Shown in pieces: positions 39,301 through 51,300 of a DNA stretch of 64,000 bases. Under the pieces are notes generated by a model. It saw only the letters and a program-made list of their open reading frames with translations. It did not search any database and was not told the DNA's origin. Position 1 is the first letter of the stretch, and each line of letters starts with the position of its first letter. The translations under genes and the position numbers were made by a program. Origin of the DNA: Trissonchulus latispiculum (Eukaryota > Nematoda > Enoplea > Enoplida > Ironidae); the NCBI GenBank assembly GCA_030248195.1, contig JASAND010010770.1:1-64000 (forward strand), given 5' to 3'.

Positions 39301-42300
39301 TATAATATTTTGATAAAATGATGCGGCATTCGGTATTGCTAAAGCAGTTGGTGTTCTACTCCTTTTCCCCTTTCTTCTCCATTCATCTTCTACTGCACTC
39401 CTCCTCCTGCTTTGCAATTTCTGCTGGCTTTCACTTCTCTCCCTGTTTTGTTTTCTTTAATCATTACAAACGTCATTATTCCTTCCCTCTTTTTCCATAC
39501 TAAGATCAAATACTACTCAGCGTAAGCAACAAACCCTCCTTTCACCAAAAACTGATGAAAGCAATAACATAGTTTAGCATTTACAATGTGTCTATTACCT
39601 TTATATCCGTTTGTAATTTTCGTCGGTTCGGAAACGTTTCCAACAATACCAGGCGATATTATTGGTTGAACTCCGACTGTATACACCAAGCCTGGTTCGT
39701 CCAAAAAGTTAGGACCCCTTATCGTTACTGTTGGTCCAACCTGATCTATGGCAAACCCATCTGCTGGACTGACAGTAATCCACCGTGAATGAGGCAGCTG
39801 TGGATCCACAGTGTAGTAGATAATGTAACTCTGAAACGCAACTATTAACTGTTGTACATATCTCAATATTTTTAGATGAGTACAGGCTCATTTATAGCCG
39901 GAATGGGCCACTACAAAACCGGCCCGGAGTAAGTTGTAAATATTGCTTGTTACGGAACTTATAGGGTCAATAGACTTGTCGCCTTCGAAGAAGCAGAAGC
40001 TATATATACTTGAAAATACATCTAATAGGTTTTGCGAGGGTAATGTTTTTACAGTATTGTGATAAGCAGCGCTGCTACACACGCTGCTTGCTACACAGTA
40101 CACACTATCGATGATAAGTCTACTGGTGTAATAGTTGGTGCAATATCATAAGTTATGTTTCATTACCATAGTTTCGTTCTCATACGTGAGAACATCGTAA
40201 TGACTCTACGTCAACTAACTGTTATTTCTCCTGTAGTATCTTTTACTTATTAAAGCATACGTGAGTTAAGCTGTTGCCTCCCTTTAACAAAGTCAAGACT
40301 AATTAATTAACTTTCCGTAACAAGGTTTCGTACACATCAGTTCATTCTAAAGCCGAACACTAACTACAACGTGATCGTGGTCGAAGTCACCACAACTATA
40401 TATTGTAGTTCCAATCTGGTTGACTGGGCTGCTCTGGGGTTGCTTGTCTTTGGGTCCTCTGGAAAAATTTTGTGCGGTTAGCGGTTGCTCACGCGCATCT
40501 CCAACGTTCGAACTGCTCTTGGAACATTCGTGCCCAGCGGGTTGCTCGGGTTATTTGAGTTAATTCTTTAGTTAATTATTTAAGTTAATTAGTTAGTTAT
40601 TTATTGAGCTCCTGCTGAAGCAAGAAGCTTGGTTGGCCGAGAACGTGCCCTGTCAGAGAAACTTCCTAATGGAATATTATTAATAAAGTTTTAATTTAAT
40701 TTTGTTTAATTTTAATTTAGTAATAATTTAATTTTGATTATTTTCAAAATGTGTCCCCATTTATTTCCGTGCCAATTTGGAAGCGGATCACCACAACAGA
40801 CCGCCGTTTGGCAGGGGAGGGTAATTTAGTAAGATTACATCACCAATGGTTTCACTGTTTAAACCTCTCTTTTAATTAATAGTTAACACTTACGTGGATA
40901 GTCGTAGTGGCTGGTGTAACTGTCCACGTCATCTCAATCTGATCGTCGTCAGTAACTTCTCCCTCGACTCCACTCAGTACCACCTCAAAATCGCTGACTG
41001 AAATTAATGTAAAGCAAATAGGCACAAAATAAAATTAAGAGTGTGTCACTCATCCTATTTCAAACTCTTGGTTATATGCAAGTTGTGACCGTAAGTGTGC
41101 TTGGGGCGGGGGCCCCCACAGACCTGAAGCTCGCCCCACAGATTCCGGTATTTTCCGATTTTTTAGGCAACAGATCAGAGAAATCCGGTTTGCGGCGGCC
41201 GTTTCCGCCGGTGCACCCCCTCCCTCAAATATCCCTCCTGCACATGCCTGGTTGTAACTGTGCATTTGCAATGTGCATTTGCATCTGATTTATATGCACA
41301 GTCTTTACACAGCAAAAGTGCAGGTGAGTTGTATAATACCAGTTCGGCGACAAGAAATTATTTTGAAATCGCAAATTATTCAAACTACTGATGTAAATAC
41401 TACATAGTACAATTTTTACCACAGTAGGGAGGAGCATGTATATCAGTTCTCGATCCTTGAACCTCAATACCGTCCATCTGATTAACACACCAACATTTTC
41501 TACTGCTTCTGTCACATTGCAATGCTTTGTAGAATCCTTCATCTGTGCATTGCGGCATGTAGGGACTGGCACCAGGTGGGCCTTTGGACATTGAAGTTAT
41601 AACTCTGTTACGGTCCTGCATACAAGCTAAAAATTGTGGAAAAGTAGTAGAAATATCTTGGATTGTGGTTAATGTACAACTAAGTAACACCCTGTAAATT
41701 TGTACCCCTTTACTTACCCTGGCTGTAACAAATCAGGAAACTATATTTTATGGTATCACAATTTGTTTTTTGCAACATTGCGGGTATTTCAGATTTACAG
41801 CTTTTCTATGTCTGGTTGCCGCTAGGCAGTCATTAGATATTATAAACCTTTGCATGTATTCGACATTTTTACGATAGTAACAGGGGCAACGTTTAAAATA
41901 CTTCATTGAAATATTTTAACAGCTGAAGAATGACAACAATAAGTGCAACACTCTGAGTTTTTTCCTGTTTTGGTCAAATTTAAGACAACAAGACCGGACA
42001 GTAAGTTTATGGTCTGTGTCCAGCCGCCGGCTGACTGTCCCATTCCAAAAATTCATTTGGACTTTTCAATTCAATTCATTAGTTTCATAACCTACATCGG
42101 CAAATTGGATTTCCTCGATGTGGACCGCGTCTGGTTCCCGGTGTTTCAATTCCTGTCACGACATCCACACACCAGCAGTAACCAGTTGACTGATGACACT
42201 GTTTAGCGGCAAAATTCAAATCACCTTCTCTGCAAACTGGTATGTACATCCCTGGCATCCTTGTTATTACCTGCCTGGTCTGATACCGTAGCTCAACACA

Positions 42301-45300
42301 TACTGAAACAGAAATTTTTATGGTATTAAAAGGAATATATATATATATATATACTTGCAAAATTTAATTTATATAACCAAGAGTACATATTACATAATAT
42401 AAGAGTGTGCCACTAGGCACACTCTATGTTATCAGAGCAAAAACTATGCTCTGCTCGCTAACGGCCCACCCCCCCCCCGCAAATTAGACCCATCACTTCA
42501 AACAATGTTGTGCGCTATGTTTGTGTTCTGAAGCTCGAAGCAGGGACAAAATTCGCGCACGCACTGCTTGTATTTTCGAGCTTTAGCACATAAACATAGA
42601 GCGAGTGAGCGTAACCCCGTTTCGACTAGGTACTGATTTGCGGGGGGGGGGTCACTAGGGTCTGATTTGCGGGGGGGGGTGGGCCGTTAGCGTGCAGAGC
42701 ATAGTTTTTGCTCTGATAACATAGAGTGTGCCTAGTGGCACACTCTTATATTATGTACTCTTGATATAACTGATAATATACTTGTCATGTCATACAGAAA
42801 CAGTAGAGCTATTTTTTCTGCAATTGATACTAGATGCGAGTCCTGTAGGATTATAGAAGCAGATTTTCATTCCATGTAATCGTTCTGCCAACAATATGAA
42901 CTAAGACATCGTTTTGTCCCTTCAGTCATATTTGTACCAGGCTACTACACTTTGCCCCCTCAGAGACCCACATTGAAAAGACCAGACCTCCTCTCCCTCT
43001 TTCTTGGTTCGGTTACTCCTCCAAGCCTGGCTCAGAGCCCCTCCCCACCTAAAGCAGGTCCTAACAAATGCAAAATAACTAAAAGTTTTTGCAATGTTTT
43101 GAAAATTTTCACTAAGTGTTGGAGCATGCTTAGAAATCAGTAATAGATAGATTATACGTATAAATATTGTTTTTAGGAGGTAGTACAGGGTGTACAGTCA
43201 TGGTGGACCACTCCTTTCAAAGTTAGTACTTTGAAGGATTCCCTGAACTAAATTAAACCTAGGGTTGTCCCCGGACCGTGTGGAGGCTCCGGGCCCTGGG
43301 CCGTGCCCGGGCGGGACCGTGCGGGCTTAGGCCTGGAAAATTTTGGGTTGGGCCCGGGCCCGGCCCGGTCAATTTAAATAAATAAATTTTATCTTATCGG
43401 AACAGCCCTACCTAAATTTAAACCTGCGTCCCTTCCCCCTAAACCCCGTCAGGTCGTCTTCATCAGATATATACTGCTTTTAAATAAAATTTATACCGCA
43501 TTTAGACTATCTTACAGGTCTTAAAAGCACAGTGCTCGCGGTCCTGAGTAGGTTTCATGTCATCAGGACATTGACAAACTCCATCAACAAACGTTAAGCA
43601 TGGCGTGGTCAAATTTGTAAGACTGCACGTTTTCCTGTCTTCGTTTAGGTAATAGCCATCTTCACATTCGCACTTTACTCCTCCACTGAGTCTATTACGA
43701 CAGATTTGTTCACAACCGCCATTGTTCACGTCACAGGTAACGTCCACACATGTTCGGCCGTCTTGAGATAACTCTGAACCTGGGTAACAACTGCACTTAA
43801 CCCCGGTGTCGGGCGAAAATTCGCAGAAATCTTCACAGCCGCCGTTGTCTTCATTGCATGGATTTTCTGAAAATATAAACAACAACATGCAACATCACTG
43901 CACCTGCATGAATTCACTTCTCTGAACAAATACCGAAAAAGTTGTTTATGGAAGGGTTTGTTCCCGAGATGCCTCTGTTTAAAAGCAAAACTCTTATATC
44001 AAAGAATGTTGAGGTAAGCCGAAGGTGCCTGTATAATTGGCTTATTTTGAAGTTGTGTTGGCTAAGGGAGTTATGTTGTTGGTTAATTGCTAGGGTATTG
44101 GCTTAACAAGAAGCCAAGGTAATGTAACTTGGTTAAAAGGGAGAGCAACTTGGTTTAAAGTGTAGCCAAGGTGTTTGAAGTTTGGTTTATTTTAGATTTT
44201 AAGTGATTGAAGCATGCTAGGCTTATTTCTAGGAAATAATATTTTCAGCAGAAATCGAAAAAATTTATCCGGTTAAAGCCAAGCCAACCAAGAAAACTTG
44301 GCTTGGCTTGATTCAAAAGAACTTGGTCAAAAATAAGAGAAGTAAAAGAGATAAAAAGTTTGGAAGGTGTATGAGGAATGGATGGGCTGTAAGCCAAGCC
44401 AACCAAGAAAACTTGGCTTGGCTTAATTCAAAAGAACTTGGTCAAAAATAAGCAAACTAAAAGGAATAAATTGTTTGGAAGGTTTATGGGGAATGGATGG
44501 ACTGTAAGCCAAGCCAACCAAGAAAACTTGGCCTGGCTTAATTCAAAAGAACTTGGTCAAAAATAAGCTAAGTAAAAGGGATAAATTGTTTGGAAGGTGT
44601 ATGGGGAATGGATGGATGTAAGCCAAGCCAACCAAGAAAACTTGGCTTGGCTTAAATCAAGTGAACTTGGCCAAAAATAAGCCTAGTTAGGAATGTAATA
44701 CATGCTCGTCAATGTAGGGTACAAAAGCATAGATGTATATGGGAAGTAGGCGGGGAGGTAGTTATATGTTCGTTGGAGGGGTGGGAGTTATATTTTGGTT
44801 GGGGGGGGGGTTGGGGCATAGTTTCCTATGGGAGGGTTGGCCGAGTATCTTCACAAAATTTTCTGCCAAATTGCCCCCCCCAATTTGCTGACTAACGTTC
44901 GCCTAACTTTTGGCTACGCCTCCGCCGAACCGCCCGCCTCAACGATTTTTGGACCCAAAAAGGGAAGGGGGAGGGGAGGTAGTTATATGTTCGTTGGAGG
45001 GGAGGGAGTTATATTTTGGTTGGGGGGGGGGTGGGTTTATAGTTTCGTATGGGGGGGGGGGTTGGAGGTATCTTCATAATATTTTCGACGAAATCCCCCT
45101 CCCCCCCCCGCCCCGCAGATTTGCTGACTAACCTTACTGGAAGTTTTAACTACGTTGCCGCGGATCACCCAGAGTCAACGATTTTTGGATCCAAGAAATT
45201 GGCTAAATTTGGTCAAAAAATGGTTTTTTATAAAATGTTTCTAAAATTTTGGTAAGCTAAAACTAGTTTAAAAGGGCGCAAAAAGGCCTTAAAACGTTAA

Positions 45301-48300
45301 GAACAAGCCTTATTTTGATGAAAACATGGATAAATTACAGAAAATTTTGCATTTTTGCTCATTTTTCAAAATTTCTGGTGTCGCAATTCTGAGAGAGAAG
45401 GGGGGTTGGGGGGTCCCCCCCACCCCCTCAACACGCCACAACTTATCTGCACAGCGCCCCCTCCCTATTCCGACAACTGCTGAAATTCTAAAGACTTGGC
45501 TTATTTTAGACCAAGCAATCACAAATTAAGCCAAGCCAAGCACACTTGGTTGGCTTGGCTTAGAGGTGACAAGTGCTACCACTTAAAAGTATAAGTAAAT
45601 TATTGAATATATGGTGGTATAGACCAAGCAATTTCACCATAAGCCAAGCCAAGTTTACTTGGTTGGCTTGGCTTTGAGGTGACATGTGCTACCACTTCAA
45701 AATATAAGTAAGATATGGAACATATGCTATACACCAAGCAATTTCAACATAAGCCAAGCCAAGTTTACTTGGTTTGCTTGGCTTTGAGGTGACGTGTGAT
45801 GCCACTTCAAAATATAAGTAAATTATTGAACATAAGCTATAAACCAAGCAATTTCAACATACGCCAAGCCAAGTTTACTTTTTGGCTTTGAGGTGATATG
45901 TGCTACCACTTCAAAGTATAAGTAAATTATTGAACATATCGTATAGACCAAGCAATTTCAACATAAGCCAAGTCAAGTTTACTTGGTTGGCTTGGCTTTG
46001 AGGTGACATGTGCTACCACTTCAAAATATAAGTAAATTATGGAACATACAGTATAGATCAAGCAATTTCAACATAAGCCAAGCCAAGTTTACCTGGTTGG
46101 CTTGGCTTTGAGGTGACATGTGATACCAGTTCAAAGTATAACTAAATTATTCAACATATGGTATAGACCAAGCACTTTCAACATAAGCCAAGCCCAGTTT
46201 ACTTGGTTGGCTTGGCTTTCAGGTGACATGTGATACAACTTGACACCATTGACCACATTCTTTTTAGACGAAGCAATCTAACCATAAGCCAATCCTCGGT
46301 CGCCATAAGCCTAGCCATGGTTTATTAAACCAAGAAAACATTTCCTTGAAAATAACCTTGGCTAACACCTTATATTCCTTGGCTTTTACCACAACAATTT
46401 TAACCAAGCTACTTCACAGCGGCTTATCACCAACTTTTCAAAGCTTAATCTTAGTCTAGAACTAATAAACCAAGCCTAGAAAATCCAGGCACCTTCGCAT
46501 TACCAATGTTGAAGTAGTTGTTGTCGTCCAATGTTTGAAAAATTTCCCAGCATAAACATTGCGCTTGCAAGACGAATTCCCTTGGATTCCTGCCTGGATT
46601 AGATCCCGGAGCCTCGTGACTTGTCGGTGTGAGGAACCCCGCCGTTCTCCCTGGTAGTGGTTTGTTGACCCGGCCGGCCGGACCCGGCCGGCCGAGCCTG
46701 TGAACCCGGCCGGGCCGGCGGCCGGCCGGGTGATGCAAAAAGGCCGGCCGGGTCAAACAGGCCGGCCGGCCGGCCGATCAAAAAAGGCCGGCCGGTACCA
46801 GATTTGCCCTATTTTTCGTGTATTTCGCAAAATATTTAGCATTAATTGATGCATACAGTTACTCTTGGATATGTATAACAGATAAAATCAAGTAATGACC
46901 TTTTTCTGAAGACCGGCCGGCCGGACGGCCGGCTGCTTCTGACCCGGCCGGCTGGCCGGCCGGGTTTTTCTCGGCCGGCCAACAACTCTACTCCCTGGGC
47001 CCTTGCTGCTCTGATCGACCCTGCAGATCCCACCTCCCCCCGTTCTTCTCCCCTCCTTCCTTCTCCTCACGCTCTCTCCCTGAAGCCATAGGTACGGGAC
47101 ATCAGTCTCGTCCTTCTAAGAACTTTTAAGGGTTAAACAGTCTGCTCTGTGTGTGGGGTTGAGTGCACTCCATCTTTGCCCTCGGTCAAGAGAAGGTAAT
47201 TTGTCCGATACCTTTGAGGTATTGACCGCAGATCCAGAAGAACAGGAGATTTATCCGACACCTGCAGAATGAACCCTTGAACCTCTCAGTCTCAGCTACA
47301 GTAGCCCATAAGTTAAAGTTATCTTTGGTGGACTTTTGACCTCAAAACTTTTAACTCAAATTCACTACAAATGCTGCAAAACACACCACACTAGTTCTAC
47401 ATAGTGACGTTAGTCACACGTACTTATCTAAGCAGCGGTACAAAACACAAAAGTGGTTAACTGTTTAGACAACATAATTGAGGTGAAACTGTAAAATATC
47501 CTTTTTCCAATACTCCCACTTATTTACATTTTCAAGCGTCCAACCAAGTTTAAGAATTTAAACTGTTCAACAATGTAATTCACAACACTCCCACTTTCTT
47601 CGACAAACCGCCTGACAAGGCATACCGATTTCGTTGGGTATGGTCAGAGTACTCGGCACTTTGTACTTGTACTTCTTTACTTTTTCCTCAGCTGGACGAC
47701 ACTTTAGATAGTAGAAGGTACCTTGAACCAACGCCACAGCTTGAACACTGTCCCTATACCCTCTGATTATGCATTAGCCACGTTGAAAAGAAACACTTTT
47801 ACCACTTTCTATAGCAGCTCTGACGGAAAATAGCCCTGAATTTTCAATTCGTTGCTAATTTCAACAATAAAAGTATTTACCGATAGTAGGACTTTTGACG
47901 GCATGTACTCTTATAGATTTAGGTCCGGGTCCATCATCTGTATGAGCTTGAACAATGACTACATAATCTCGACCTGGCAGCAGGTCAAGTCTAGTCCTGT
48001 CTTTATCGGCTTCAACGTCAACATGAGCCCACTGGTCTTCCGGCAGGTCAGGATATAAGGTATAGGATACTCGATAAAACTAAAACAGTAACATAACTCA
48101 CGATTACATGGATTACATGCAACACATGGATTACAGCCTGCTGCTAGTTTGACACCCAACATTTAAATACTATAAAATTTAGATTTTGCATTGACAGCTA
48201 CGTTCAATGAAACTATCAGGATAAGATGAGAGGCGACATATTAACCAATGCACACACTAGATCCACTTGTAGCAAATCTAACAGTTTGTAGGTAATCTCA

Positions 48301-51300
48301 CTAGATATTGGTATCAGCCTGAACTACTAGTTATTATTAAATCTCTGCTCTGCAGCATAAACGCAATTGTATGCACAGATTGTGTACTTTAACGGTTTCG
48401 ACTTCCTGAGGAGGAAACTGCCATGTCACAATAACTCCTCTCCCATCCGGATCTTGAATAATGTTCGGCTTTATAGGGCCAGCAGGAGTGTAAGTGAAAA
48501 CTTCGGTTGACCACGGTGTTGGACTGAAGGCCTCTACAACACATAATAAAATGAATATTAGCATTGCAAATCTCAAAATTAAGACGGAAATAAATAGTTG
48601 CTTAGAAGCCAATTTTTTCTGGCTTTCTTCCTTACTTTCCTTGCTACCGTAGTTTGTAAGTTATGATTGTAGTAGTTTACAAACATACTGTATTGTAAAC
48701 ATTGTAAGCTGTACTGTATTGTAAGGATACATATTGTAAACGTAATGATAGAATTGAAGGAAATGAAAAGCAACTTCTAGAAATTTATTCTTTACATAGA
48801 TTAACTTCAAATGTTAACTCATGACATTCACAGATTTCCGAAATTTTTTGGTCAGACTTTAGATTAAGTAAAGATGTAAGTAAAATTTAAACTGTAAAGT
48901 GTATTTACATCCTCTCATTAGAACATTTCAGATAGGTTAAGCATTTGCGGCTAATGCTTGCTGCTGCTACTGTCACTCACCTACGACGTTTATAACAATT
49001 TCAGCATCTCTTGTCCCAGTTATGTCTGCTCCTACGCAGCGAAGAACATAAGTTCCAGGTCCATTGACTTTAAACTGATAACTGAGTTCGTTTCCAGGTG
49101 ATCGTCTTCCCGACTCGTCAAAATTCCATGCAATCCTGTGCTCTTGGTGATACCAGCTAATATGATTTCCCGGTTGACCTCTGACATGGCAAGTTATCGG
49201 AACAGTATCTCCAGGTGAAACTGTAAGAGGCCCTTCAGGTATAATCCATACTTCTGGGCCTACTGGTTGCGCTGTAGTCCAAGGGCCAACTGTAATTAAT
49301 AGAAAAACTGGATGTAACTTTGTCTGCTGCTTTATCTTTTTCTGTATGTTCATATAAACTGCGCGAGTTAGCATACGCACACTTGGATTTCTTCAGTTAC
49401 AAAGTTTTAGATTGTCTCATGCACTAGACTGCATGCAGCTGGATATTTTTAATTTTGACTCAAGAAACGGTTTTCGATTGGATCCATTTTTGATAGTTTG
49501 AAATTTAGTATTCACATCTAAAATTTTGAACGTGTGGACGCATGTATTCTTGAAAGTTGAAACAGGAGCTTACTGTCAATTGACGTGATAACAGTATACG
49601 GAGGGCAGAAGGGCCCTGCTCCTTTGATATTAACAGCACGAATCTTTACATAATACGTTAGTCCTGGTTTCAGTCCAGTAATCCTGACTTTAGTAGAAGG
49701 CGGTAGGACCACAGTCAAAACCCAATCGGCTAGTGGCGCAGTAATATTTGTCGAGTGAAATATTTCATACTTCTGCAAACAAGAAAACATCATTTATTTG
49801 GTTTTTTCAAATTTTAAATTAAGTTCAATTCAAAATACAGTAAATGTAATTATTAGCATATAAGCTTGGATATTGAAAATCTACGTCAGAAATGAGGCCG
49901 TGTAGCAATCATTGCATGCTCAACACAATTAATGATCGCAATGTTACTGTCGTTAAACTTTCATTAAATGATCGATGCCCAAATGAACTGATGAAGGGGG
50001 TTATCTGATGACCTTAGGTAACACCATTAGCGGTTAGAATTCCTGTTCACCAAATTAGATATTATGTCCAAAACACAGGAAAATGGTTTTTGTTGTGATT
50101 TGATCACGTATTGTATCGAAACATTCGGGTGTTAGAACATATGTACATAAGGTGGATGAGCTGATTGTATTGAGTGAGTGAGTGAGTTAATGCAGCAGTA
50201 AAAGGTAGTCGTTTGAGATACAACAGTTTTATGGGTGAGCGGCAGCGACACAACCGTTATGTATCAGTACTGAGTATCAGTATTTTGTATTGAGCACCAG
50301 TTCTAGAAAGTTGAAAACCTTCAACCTTCTATTGAGAAAATAATGCAAAACTGACAGAGATTTGTCCATCTTCGGAAGGAGGAGGTTTCCATTCAACATC
50401 TACTTCTGTACCACCTGACACTATTACAGGTATAGTTTTGACGTTGACTGGAGGTAAACCAAGGGCGCCTGTAATAAGAATTAAATTCTACCTTCTTAAA
50501 TATCTAAGTGCTTAAGTTGTGATGGTTTAATAAAACGGATGGAATGCTGCATGTTCCAGCAACAAGGAACCACATTCTCTTTAAAAATGTTGGCTTAAAA
50601 TGTTGGCTTGGTAGAATTTCCAAAGCTTCACAGCTTGCTTAACTCGCTTAAACTTTGGAAAAATTCCAATTCCAATGCATTTCGTAAATGAATACAAAAA
50701 TTTAAATCCCCAAATCTTCGCATACATAAACTTAACAGAAAATTCTTATTTGATTTCTTTGCCTGCTTTGACGAGTTGTACATATTACCATACACTCCAG
50801 GTTTTCTTAAGTTATCTTTGACGATTACAATCTACACAGAAATACGTAACAGAATTAGCTTAGTTTAAGTGAAATGGCTGGCTGGATTGAAATAACCACT
50901 CGCTACTGCATTAACAGTCTTCCTTAACATTACAAGTGCACGGGATCCAGACCTGAGCAAGGCGAACTTAGGAGTCGGCACAGTTCCAGGTAACCGAAAC
51001 AACAGAATTGTTTGTAGTTTTTTTATTCATTCGTATTTTTTCCTAGTCCAAAACCCGAAACTTCCAAGCAGACACCTGCTGTCGATGCAATGCGTTTACT
51101 GACTATTCCAACTGTGTGACTTTGCATACTGTGCATATACATATATTATTGCAAACCATCGAATCAAATCAGTTACCTTTCTGATAAACTCTAATAGTTG
51201 CTTGAGACAGTCCAACAACGTTCTCAGCTTCACATGTTATTGTGTTTCCATCAGCTGTTACCAGTCCTTCCATCTGCAAAGCGATTTCGGTTCCGATCTG

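Larger units (their letters stand above)
44013..46504. mobile_element. 2.5-kb TIR element with two internal tandem arrays
   Basis: Inverted ends GGTAAGCCGAAGGTGCC and GGTAATGCGAAGGTGCC, flanked by a perfect 8-bp duplication AATGTTGA (44005-44012 and 46505-46512). The left arm holds four ~115-bp repeats and the right arm seven ~110-bp repeats; both kinds contain a hairpin of AAGCCAAGCC with its inverse. The middle (44690-45520) contains G-tract-rich sequence that may be a separate insertion. No transposase; superfamily not assigned. Confidence 0.85.

Noticed and set aside
40380..40830. Solo LTR in the intron between exons 23 and 22
   Set aside because: There is an AATAAAG near 40684 and a change in composition, but no defined ends or target duplication.
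44276..46260. Regular spaced repeats resembling a CRISPR array
   Set aside because: Units are ~110-115 bp with similar sequence throughout, not short repeats with unique spacers, and the DNA is eukaryotic.
46451..47070. Arg/Pro/Gly-rich frames
   Set aside because: Created by the CCGGCCGG arrays; no splice or domain evidence.
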